Assembly (NCBI RefSeq): GCF_037975245.1
Contig: NC_092582.1
Location: forward strand, 9,956,001 to 10,020,000
Direction of reading: 5' to 3'
Source of the DNA: Apostichopus japonicus
Lineage: Eukaryota; Echinodermata; Holothuroidea; Aspidochirotida; Stichopodidae
Length of the DNA stretch: 64,000 nucleotides
Made by a program: the position numbers and the translations under genes. Shown here in pieces: positions 38,301 to 50,300 of this stretch. The notes below the pieces were generated by a model. It saw only the letters and a list, made by a program, of their open reading frames with translations. It made no database searches and was not told where the DNA came from. Position 1 is the stretch's first letter. Every line of letters starts with the position of its first letter.

Positions 38301-41300
38301 ACTAAAGATGGGGGGGGGGGGTGGGGGGGAGGTAGTGCTTTGGTAAAAAATGATCTATGAAAATATCATAGATATTGATATATACCATAGTCAATGCTTG
38401 GAAATGGTCAAGGCTATTCCGTCATAAAATCGTATCCAGTTGTCACTTCTCAGTGTTTGCTGGCCAAAGTACAAAAAAAAAAAAAAACTGTCATAACACT
38501 ATATGATATTATAAAGAAATAAGTAGGGAGGTATTGTCCTGCCTATGTATACGAACACACAAACCATTGTCAGTTATGCTATAGCGGTTTTGTTTGAGCC
38601 CTTGTCCCTGTTCAATCCACCCTTACCTACCCCCCCTCTCCTCGCCCCTCCCTTGCCCCTCGCTCGTGCTCTTCAACCACGAAACATTATTAGGCAGTTG
38701 AATACAGCAACAAAGATACAAACTTTTCCTTAGTGACTATACTTTACATAAGTGTCGTGAGTATATGTGACAAACGTGACATTTGACCTTCAGTTATGTT
38801 TACAAGTCGTATCTTCATGTACTTGTAAGAGCTACATGGAGTAGTTGTATCACTTGTCTCCACATTAGGTAAACATATAACATTTGGACTAGTAAAATAA
38901 ACCATGAAATCAATTATGTCCATGATCTATGGCCGAATGCATCCTTCCTTAAGTAATTTGCTCCTTTTTAAGTAGGTTACAAGATACAGTTTTGATTTGC
39001 TGTAGACTAAAAGGCTGAAAGCTCAGGTTTGTATCGCTATACTACTTCCAGAATTTGAGCACGTATTAAACATTATGATGTTCCTTAGTTAAAGTGGCTG
39101 AACTGCATAGTCTAACATATAGACTATCAGCTCAATTCCCTATAGATGCAGCACAAATCTCAACAGGAAAAGAGCAACAGGAAAACTTTTGTGATTTCAT
39201 ATAACATATTTAAAGCCGTGTATAGAGAAATTTGTAAATGTTATTGAATGTCATTCAATGGTGCTTAATATGAAGTTAAAAAGAAACTTTTTGTTGGTAG
39301 CGATAGTAAAACAACGAATTTAAGACCTCAAATGAAGAGCTGACGTCATTACATTATTTTATCTTATAATAACAAGGAGAATTCCAGACATTTAAAATAT
39401 CTTGAAATATGGAAAGTGCATGATGTTTCATGTCATCCATGAGTTTTCTTTTTTTCATATGATGTTAAAAAACAAAACTGACTTTTTGTTTGAGTCAGTA
39501 AAAAAATGAAATAAGACCTGCATTTGAGAGCCAACGTCATAGTCAATTTAACCTAAAATGAGAATTCCATAGACTTATCTTATATCTTAAATGTGATGAT
39601 GTTGAAATCCATGTCATATCCAGAATATAGGATTATTACTAAAGTCATATATTTTAAGACGTTCATTCAGCATCTTATACTTGTAAATCGGAAAATCTGG
39701 ATAGATTTGGATCTGGAGAGACTTTATTAACCGATATAGGGAAAAACGATCTTTGTATTCGTATTTCTCGGAGATGTTGGTTCGTCCTTAACTTTGTATC
39801 TGATCTCCTAGATAGGCAACCCCCCCCCCCACCCCCCACACACACATCCAATTCCATTCTCGTCCTTCTCTTTTATGAAAATCTTACTCGGATATTGATT
39901 AATTAGAAAATCACAGACAAAACTGATAGATATGCTGCAGGGTGCATGGGCAGTCAAACTGATGGTACTGTGTGGTTTTCATGTACCTTCACCACTACAT
40001 AAAGATGTCATAAACATTCACGATAATACAGAAGTATTATAACGGCTGCTATGTAACATGCTTAGCCTTGACGAGAGCTGAATGGTTAAATTCACCTACT
40101 TTCAGTGGCAAGGAAATGACAAGGCTCCTGATATCTCTCATATCACAACCAATCAATCAATAACATACACTGAAAAAATAAACTAGTCAATATTGCCACG
40201 GACTAACGTTAAATTAGTCTTTAACGTTAGTCAATGCACCCGGACTAGCAAAAATCTTCGTTTCATCGCTGCTTCTTAGTTAGTTTACACTGACTAAGGA
40301 AAATATAATCGCAGCTTAGTCGGTGGCGACGGACTAAGGTATTTTAACCCATGGACTAAGAACGATACGGACACCCGATTTACGCCGTAATCGTAGCTTA
40401 GTCGGTGTCGACGGACTAATGTATTTTAACCCAATTCGATTCACTTCAATTTGGAAACCGAGAGGCAACGGCAGCTTGCTGGGCTTGGCATAGTTTCATA
40501 CGATCACTCTATGCAACTTTCAACCGTAAATCACCCAAGAAGGTCTTTAGAAGAATGGAGGTATTAACTGCATCATCGGCCTACCTGTTATTCCTTTAAC
40601 TTGAAGGTAAAATTAAAGTTAATTGTTAGGCCACTGGCACTAGTACTGTATTATGGTTAGTGTAACGCTACCGTTGTCACGTTGGCGTTTCGCAATACAC
40701 AAGTGCAATGACAGTGAGTAGCCTATAGGCTTCTACTGGGTACTGCAGTGCATTCTCAACACTAAAGTGTGCATTCTAAACACCAATTAACAATGTGTTA
40801 TGTGTGTATTGGGCTAGATTGAACAGTGGCACATAATCTTCTAATTTATTCCCAAACAAATGCTGGAACTATAAGGCTCAATAGTTTATTTGAAGTCTAC
40901 ACTCATTTGGTAAAGATTTCCTGTAATTTCCCATGTGAATCTAAATGGGTAGGCTTTGTGATATTGAATAAGCAAGGTTAGACCTTCAAACGTACAGTCA
41001 CAGTCGGCTGAACAAATTATGTTGGCTAGTCAACGGTATTATATGTTGCGAGCAGTCAGGATGCACGCTTCAGTTCTATTTAACCTTTTCATTTATCATT
41101 TTTTAGTATTTAATTTCCGGTCACGCCCAGGAAACAATTGTGACATTCCTTCACGGTCGACTTGCTTACTGTAAGAAGTATTAACCGTTTTTTTCTCAGG
41201 AAAGCTTGATAGTCTGAAGTTATTATAACATGTGCTTTTAGTATACTGCCAAAAGAGTAAGTTGTTGTATTTGTATTGATATTTTATGTAGAAGTAACGG

Positions 41301-44300
41301 AAAATTTAGTATGTTTAGTTTGGTCGAATTGCACGTTTTTTTACTGTCCAATGTAGTGCAGGGTTCACTTGCGCGAATTCAAATTATTCTGTTTATGTGT
41401 ATGTATATGCATCGATTCTTAGATTATGATGTTTTTTTGACATTTATTTGTAATTCAAGCATATCAGTTTAGTAGCAAAGTTTAAAGGTTGAGATTAATT
41501 AGTTTTCTCTTTTTGATCCTAGATTGAATGAAACTCATTGGCGTAAATAATAGATCAGATGATACAGTTTAACGCAGTTGCTAAAACTCTGGGTATTCTC
41601 TAGTCTTCGCCGGTCCATTATATACTTTAGTACTACTAATAAGACTAAATCAAAACGACCGTAGACAAACTTAGTGTAACAAAGTACTGATTCTCCTCTA
41701 GCCTAGGTCTAAACAGGCTTGTTATGTGAGCAAGCAAAATAACAACTAAAAACGATTAGGCCTATAAATAAGTTGGCTCAGTGCATTTCTGTTTCTAACA
41801 TTTTATATTTTTAAAGATCATAAAAACAAACAAAGATTTAGCCCATGTTTTATTATCTCTGTATTGTGGGCATTTGATTCTGGTTGCAATGGTGATGACA
41901 CTCTTCGTTCAAATTTTCAGCTTTATACAGTCTGCTTCAAACTTTGGGATTGTTTTTTGAGACTATAGTGGAAGCAAATCTCACATAACTTTGTGGTGAC
42001 AACTTTATTTATTTTTTCAAATGATGAATACTTTGCTGTTTCTTTTTTCCAGCAGGAATTGAAAAGCCAAATATCTAAGTCAAGGGTGAGCTTTCCTGTG
42101 ATGTACGACACCAGTGTGGAGGCAACAACAGAAGAGGAGAACTGTGTTATATATGGCTTAAAGACATGTTTTAAGATGATATATTGGTACCCTTCGCAGA
42201 ACAAAAGAGTTTATCCAAGAGTCCAAAAAGCAAAGGAACAAGTACCATAGAGAAAAAAAGATGGAAGAGTGAGTTTAACTATTGTACCCAACTGTTTAAT
42301 GATATTCAAGATACTTTTCATAACCTGTTTTAAAAAAAAAAACAGTCTAGTTTATCATTTACGTGCCATCTTCATAAGTTTGGTCAAATTTTCACTGATC
42401 TGTAGAGCGGGAGTCCAGAGGGTTTGGTTAGCTGGGAAGGTAACCAATTGCCTGGTACATCACAATGTTCACAATGCATTCCTGTATATGAAACCTGACG
42501 ACTGGCAAACCGACTGTGGTGGATGTGGCTGGGAGAGCAATTTTAAAGTCACCTAATAGCTAACCTAGAGCAGCTTTCATGGTAACCACATCAAAGTAAG
42601 AACAATGTGTCAGGTATGGCCCCAAGAGCAACAAATGGCCATTGCCAGTAATTATTGGTGGTGGGGTACCCCTGCCAGTGATCTATAATTGACCCCTCAC
42701 GGCTGACCTAGGTCAGCTCATGAGGTAACCACTTGAAACCTACTGGAAAATGTTGGTTAGGACTTCAGATACAAGGGATGGGCATTGCCAGTAATTTTTA
42801 TTGGTGGGGTACCCCTGCCAGTAGACCCCCAATATGCCCATCCCCTCATTGACCTAGGTGAGCTCATGATTTGACCAGTTGAAACCTACAGGAAAATGAT
42901 AGGTATCACTTCATATGTAAGGATGGGCATTTCCAGTATTTTATATTGGTGGGCCACCACTGCCAGAGTCCGCCCATCCCTTACATAGAGAATCCTGTTA
43001 ATAATTTTCCAGTAGTTTTCAACTGGTTAAATCATGAGCTGACCTAGATCAATGAGGGGGAGGGGGGCTTTTTGGGGGTCTACTGGCAGGGGTACCCCAC
43101 TAATATAAATTACTGGAAATGCCCATCCCTTACATATATATAGAGTCCTGCCAATCATTTTACAGTAGTTTTCAACTGGTTACCTCATGAGCTAATCTAG
43201 GTCAATGGGGGATGGGCATTTTGGGGGTCTACTGGCAGGGTTACCCCACCAATGTAAATGACTGGAAATGCCCATCCCTTACATATGAAGTGATACCTAT
43301 CATTTTCCAGTAATTTTTCAACTGGTTATCTCATGAGCTGACCTAGGTCAATGAGGGAATGGGCATTTTGGGGGTCTACTGGCAGGGGAACCCCCCCCCA
43401 ATATAAATTACTGGAAATTCCCATCCCTTACATATGAAGTGATACCATTTTCCAGTAGTTTTCAACTGGTTACATCATGAGCTCATCTAGGTCAATGGGG
43501 GATGGGCATTTTGGGGGTCTACTGGCAGGGGTACCCCACCAATAAAAATTACTGGCAATGCCCATCAGTTGTATCTGAAGCCCTACCAACATTTTCCAGT
43601 AGGTTTCAAGTGGTTACCTCATGAGCTGACCTAGGTCAGCCTTGAGGGGTCAATTATAGATCACTGGCAGGGGTACCCCACCACCAATAATTACTGGCGA
43701 TGGCCATTTGTTGCTCTTGGGGCCATACCTGACACATTGTACTTACTTTGATGTGTTACCATGAAAACTGATCTAGGTTAGCTATCAGGTGACTTTAAAA
43801 TTGCTCTCCCAGCCACACCTACCACAGTCGGTTTGCCAGTCGTCTGGTTTCATATACAGGAATGCACTGTGAACATTGTGATGTACAAGGCAATTGGTTA
43901 CCTTCCCAGCTAACCAAACCCTCTGGGATCCCGGTCTATTGGGATCATTATTAACATGATTAACATAATTATTAAGCTTTGAGAAATACCTTGGTGTTAT
44001 GCTGTGCAAAGCTAATAATAATTTGGTAAAGCTGCTATTCCTGGCTTATAATTTGAGGGACCTAGATTTAAATGTATACCTCCCAATATGTTATAAAATT
44101 TTAATGTAAATGTATGTTTATGATAATGTGAGTTATCATGTGCTATATCTGTATCTGTGCTTACACGTATATCATATTTTCTGTTCACAGATCAATAATG
44201 GTGCAGATTTTGGCTTCCTGAAGACAAGTGGGAGGCCATTTGTAGTTAAGAGAAACACTCTTTGTTCGTGAAGACTTAACTGGTGTCGATTTGGGGTACC

Positions 44301-47300
44301 ACTTTAAAAGGAAAGTCATGAGGAACCCTTGCCCAAGATTCAACTTTGCATTATTGTGCAGTGCTATACTTTTGCGATTCATGTTTGATCCATTAACTTG
44401 TCTTAACTTTGTTGGAAAAAAAATCAGATTTTCAGATTTTATTTACAGTGATTTCTTCTCTATCTGTCGAAAGTCAGCCTTTTGTAGACATCAGAAGTTT
44501 TATCAGAAATAAATACTGCCAACGTACACATTATTTGTGTTTCTTCTGCTCTCTTTTCTTTCAGTGATGCTAGTCAGTGAAACTAGTCGGGTTTAATTCT
44601 TTCAGTGAATCTAGTCGGTGCAACTAGTCAGTCGATACCGACTAAGAAAGGTTAGTCGGGAGAGGCACCATCCTGACTAATGTAAAACCTGCTATAAACT
44701 AGTCGGTGGCTCATATAAATTAGTCGGTAAAGACCGACTAATGTCACCAACTAATGTAACAGACTAATATACATTTACCGACTGAGAAATTGTTGATCGA
44801 CTAAGCTGACGGACTAAGATGACGGACTAAGAAATCCAACTGACTAAGGAATAAATTAGTCGGTATAGCAACTGACTAAGGCTATGTTAGTCGGGAGAGG
44901 CACCAGATGGACTAACGTTATGTTAGTCGGTGAACCAATTTAAGTTTTCAGTGTATATACCTAAAATAATCTCTCTTTTTTTAAGTACTCTTTATGCCTT
45001 TGATCTTTTGATGAAAGGTGATTGATAAAATCCACTTGAGAATTGAATAAAAATGGCTGGCGGGATACACATGGCTCATATATCAAAGCCAAACAACCGA
45101 TAACTTATACCTTTCAGGACCTCATTGATAATTCTCGATACCAAACCTTGACATTCAGTCGAAGTACGTTAACAGATCGGAACGTATTTCATAACACATC
45201 TGTGTAAACGTTACACAATTCAAGATACGTAATAGGAGACAACAAATTTCGAAAATTTGTTCCCACTTTCTTAATATCATCATATGCCGGTCGACATTAG
45301 CTTTCCGTTTAATGAAAAGAAAACAACCAATTTATTAAAATTCCCCATTGGGAGGATGAAAATGTTGTAACTTAAAGTGGTATTCCATTTTCGACCCGCA
45401 AATCATACTGTCATAGCCGATTTCTATAGTGTTCTTATTTTTTTTGTGTCAAATCCGTTAGAAAGATAAACAATATTGGGGTCTTATTTCATATAGTAAA
45501 TCGAGATAATGAAACTGTTTGTTTTCATATTTTACCCAATTATGTAGTCATTAAAAGTATTGTCCTCGTTGGGTTTTATTTTGTTATTGACCAGTTCTGC
45601 AAAATGTTATAATCTACTTTTTCCCTTTAATATCCTTCTGTTAATTACACATAAGTCGTCAGTTGTGTGGACGTAATTGGTCTTGTATAGATAAATAAAA
45701 CCCTGAGTGTTACTTTAAAGGAACTTTTGGTACAGTCAATACTTGTATATGCCCCTTGGTATTATTCTTACAGATGCATGATACAGACTTTGAATGTTTT
45801 GCTGTAACTGAGTCAACTGCGGTAAAGAATAATACAGCCTAGGCCTAGATCAATCTCTATATGTGAACTTTTACCCTACAATGTTCCTGTATATATGGTT
45901 TCAATCATTTAGCGAGAAGATCCCTTGAGTCGTATCGCATTTTGAGTATCATGGGAGAGTAGAAGCAAATGAAAATATAAACTTGAAGTAAAGAGAATCT
46001 TACGAATATATTGAAGTATCCATTCCTGGAGGGTTGTGTTACCAAAAACAGCACACACAAAAAATCAAGATGTTTTTTCATTGCCTGTAGGTTGGTTGAT
46101 CAATCAGTTTGGATATATCAGTGAAGAGTGATAAGAGTTTATAGATCGGGGATGTTAGCAAAGAGTAAAGAAGCTAAAGGAAAGCATTTGCAGTTCTAGT
46201 TCAACCCCCACCCACCCCCACCCCCACCCCCAAAGAAAAACTTCTCTGCATTTGAAGTAATTCATGTCAGAACAACCCTTTTCGCTGTTTCGTTCTGTCC
46301 CATGAACAACTGTTTTACTCTCTTTTCATTCTTTCAAATTAAAATCCTTCTTTGCAAAACTTTACAAAATAATTCCATTCTTTTGGTCGGGTGTTATTTT
46401 ATATTCGTTAGCTATGATCAAATTTAGTTCATGAAATCAAACCCTTTCTTCAATTTCTGGTGATGTTTGAGCTAATTACATAAGGGAAAAGCAATGAAAC
46501 ACATGGACAGTTGGTTGTATTTTCCGTGCATGGTGACATCACAAAATGATACTATTGCAAAGAAAGATATCGCAAAGATATTAAGATGGGAGTTGGACCA
46601 ATGTGTTTCTGTGCGATGTTTCATATTAAGTTTATTATATTTTTCTTTTGTAAGATTTTAGACTTCGTTTTCCCTTTATTCAAAATAAAATGGAGAAACA
46701 AACGTAAATACAATGGAGAAACAAACGTCATCACTCCAAGATTAATGTATGTCGTCCAGTTACAGAGTTGACAATTCATAATTATGAATCTAAGAGACTG
46801 ACTTCGGCTTTGATAAGCCAATGATGGCTTCTTCACGAGTTCCTGCTTATAGGAGGATCTAAAATACATACATACATACACACATCACTTGTCTACCGAA
46901 GCATATACTTTCCATCATCTCTCTCTAACCCTCTTTTTACTCTCTGTAATCACCATAACAACCCAATACCACCAAATGATTAACCTAAGTGATTTTGAGC
47001 CATCATATTCTATTAGCCTCTATATTCTGGTTTGCTAACTTCTGTCCAGTCTACATGTCGGTTGATAACCATTCTTTCCTTCCTTTTACAGGTTCCTCGA
47101 TGTAAACACACCGTTCATCCTTGGTAGCCTTCCGGTACAAGATGGCGACTCGAGAATAATAAACAATGATTTTGAAGGATGTATCAAAGATGTCTACATT
47201 AACAATAGATTGCACGGTGCGGGAGATACCATTAGAACAAAAGATACAGAACAGGGATGTCCTTGGTATAAACAACGGTAAGGAGTTCTAAATATTATCC

Positions 47301-50300
47301 TCGATTAATTTGGCATCAATATTGATAAGACTTTGCATGGGGGGGGGTGGTAGATGAGTGGGTGGGGTATGGATGTCATATCTCCTTAAATAAACTATCG
47401 GTGCAAAATACGTAGTACCAACGAGGGATGACTCATATTGGTCATTTTCGCAATTGTAATGAGAACGTCCGGAAGATTTCTTTACCTAGTCGTCAGTCAT
47501 TATTAGCAGGTTAAAGGTCATATCTACGTTTCAAACATATAACGTGCTGCAAGAGTCTTCCCAAGTCAGTCTCTCTCATTCCAAACGGAACGATTCAAAG
47601 TTATCGATTAGAGTGTAGATCTTCGAACAAAGTTTCCATGTTTGGCAATGCTACAACCACGTACAGGCATAGTCGAGTACCGTACGTTTTTTACTGGCTA
47701 AGAACATGGAGTGACTATAGGGACTTCAAGCTGCATGATCAATATGTTCGATAAATTTGTTTCAAAAATTATATTTTGCGTTCTGTCAAAAGAATAGAAA
47801 AAAATTAGATCAAATCTAAATTGACCTAGAAATACAACATATTTTATCAGGATATCAATATATATATTCATATGGATATTGTTTCAATGTAATGTCAAAA
47901 GTCTGTAGTTTTGTGGTAGTGAGATTCGTGTTTCCAACCGGACACGTAAAGTTGCCCTCGATTTTGTTTTGTGTTATAATAGTTAAGATAATAGGCTGGG
48001 TGCGATTCTCTCAGTTTGTTACCCTCGGATGATGACCTGTAGGACAAGGCAGAGGAAAATCCCGCGGACGCAATTCTTTGAAGATAACGAAACCATGGCA
48101 ACCGTCAAACTTGCTCAAGCTTCATTTTATTTAAAACCAATACTCCTAGAATTTCTTATCAACGTTTTCCCTTTTCTGTATAATAAAAAATAATAACTAA
48201 GAACCTATTTTAACTTTAGTTCTTTAGTTGACCGGCGATTTTCAGCCCGCTGGCGTATTGTTAAAATGGCCACTTCCCATGGGAATCTCGACAATCATTG
48301 TAAAGGAATTAATTTTTATACAGAAATGGGTCTCCATATTTTTGTCTCAGCATGCGATACTCAAACTGGCCTTTGTTTCAGTCATTTGGTAACTCTGTTG
48401 GAATCATGAGATCGCCTTTCAGTGAAATAGTCCTTCTATCAACCACTACTTCGCGGGGGAAGTTCAAGAAAGATGAAGAATGGTGCTTCACTAGAACCGG
48501 CTGGGAGTCACGGAAAACCCGCGGCGAACTTAATTCATTCGTCTCTTGAAAAGCGATGCCCATGCTAAACGTTGATGTATCTTGTCAGTTTAGTTTTTAT
48601 CAATGTGACGATAATTGTGTTCCAAAAATTGATCCCAGAGATTGATTTTGAATCAGTTTCCCTGTCTACTATAACATTTGGGAGGGACCACCACCACACC
48701 GGTCGTAAATAAAGCCACGTGTAATCTGTCAACCGCATATGTGCTGTGTACTTAAATATTATATATATATATATATGTACAAGTCATGCTGTATAAGTGT
48801 TGACTATATGTGGTCCAGATGCATGTTCGGAAGTCCTAAATGGAGTGGTGGGGAGGGGGGAGGGGTGGGGGGTGAAAAACTTCGAAGACGCCGCAGTTAC
48901 ATCCGACGAGAACTAAAGACGAAATTGAGCAGTGTTTCGTACGCACAATCTGTCACCTTGATGTACACGATTTATATAGAGACGATTATTCGTGAAACCT
49001 CTGGCTATCAGGCAAATTCATGTTCACCAGATTTGTCGGTACAATAATAGATTCTGTCGCTTATTAATATCAACTCCTATCCCCCTGCCCCAATCCGTCG
49101 GACCTTATAGTGAGCCCCTGAGCACCATCTCGAATCTGTCAATTTGCAATTCAAATCTTTTTCACACGCTCCCGCCTTCAGCGGATAGAGAGCATCGGAG
49201 GATCGGTACAACCAAGTGAGGGGTGGGGGGGGGGGGGTAGATAGCAGGAAGCTATTAAGAAACTTGCAATTATGGATCAAGTTTAACTATAATTTAAATA
49301 GTAGAATTCCTTTAAAACACCGACGATAATGCAGAATTTGCACACATCATAGGCACTTTCCCATTTAATTGCCTCGTTGCGCTGGGTTGTTGAGAGAAAA
49401 CAAATGCCGAGGCATCATCATCGCCATAACGTTCTTCCAAAGAAGCACTAACTGTGCGAATGTTGGTTATCGAAAACATTTAAATTCACCTGGTTGGAAC
49501 ATCAGAAGTAAAATTGAATACAAGCACCTAAATTCGGTTTGGGAGCGTATAACCTTCCACTAGGTACATAATTTGAAGGTTGACTTTCCGAGTTACAGAA
49601 CTGACTGTCTAGCATATGTTGTATTTAAGGTAAAAATAGAGAAAATGAAGCTGTCCTGTCTGATGTACATACTGAATATCATAAGGGTGATATTAAAATG
49701 TCATCAACAGAGAAGCACACGTCAAGATATGCACTGCGGTATTGTTGGTTTCTATGGCAACTGTCATCATGGCTTCTCAGTCGCAGATAATTTGATTAAA
49801 CCTTGACATTACAGCAAATGTTCCCCGACCATGACCTTTGTTAGGTAGGCTATTCGGTGCGCCACAAGTTCTAAAAATAAATTCCCCAGGTGATGTTGTC
49901 GCATGTACAGGCCCATACTTAGTCCACCTGCTTGTATTACATTCAACTGTTATAAGCGAGTAGATTGGGCGTATGGAATACCATCATGATTCTATCATGT
50001 ATGAAAGGGGGAGTGGTGATGGTGGTGGTGGCAGGAAGGGTGTCGGAGGAGGTACAAGGGTAAACAAGACGATTAATAATTTATCGTCTCGGAGGGTCTT
50101 CGCAACTTCAGGGACTGAATAACTGAGCAATATGTTTCACACAGCGTCACAAGTTCATTTTAGGCTGATACCTTTAACCTATAGCAACAAATGATGGAAA
50201 ATAGGGAATAATTCCTCGTTAAGTAATGAACATGTCGTCAACAAAAATAAATCGACCAAATCCAAAAAAGAAGACCCCCTCGAAAAAAAACATAGATAAA

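Larger units (their letters stand above)
40168..44953. mobile_element. CACTA-like (EnSpm-type) DNA element with cargo
   Basis: The left terminus CACTGAAAAAATAAAC and right terminus AAGTTTTCAGTG share a 9-bp inverted repeat CACTGAAAA, each flanked by TA (40166-40167 and 44954-44955). Both ends carry about 300-400 bp of subterminal repeats of the word ACCGACTAA/TTAGTCGGT and variants. CACTG/CACTA termini plus subterminal arrays of short motifs are typical of the CACTA/EnSpm group; TA flanks fit its Mirage branch. No full transposase frame is visible. The interior holds an exon-like block at 41.9-42.3 kb, a 1.5-kb palindrome and a 3'-UTR-like block. It sits within an intron of the CELSR-like gene. 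Confidence 0.75.
32376..47091 (+). other. CELSR: Giant intron (CELSR-like), 14.7 kb, splits a tryptophan codon in LamG
   Basis: Donor GTAAGT and acceptor TCCTTTTACAG. It holds a TTAA-flanked MITE (35.2 kb), a hairpin element (36.8 kb), short dispersed repeats (39.2-39.6 kb) and the 4.8-kb CACTA-like element (40.2-45.0 kb). The rest, including 32.4-34.8, 37.1-39.2 and 45.0-47.0 kb, is AT-rich with poly-G/C tracts and no recognised exon. Confidence 0.85.

Noticed and set aside
42269-44009. Two small proteins with the same sequence on opposite strands (WLAGKVTNCLVHHNVH...)
   Set aside because: They are the two arms of the palindrome read on opposite strands; no start context or homology supports coding.
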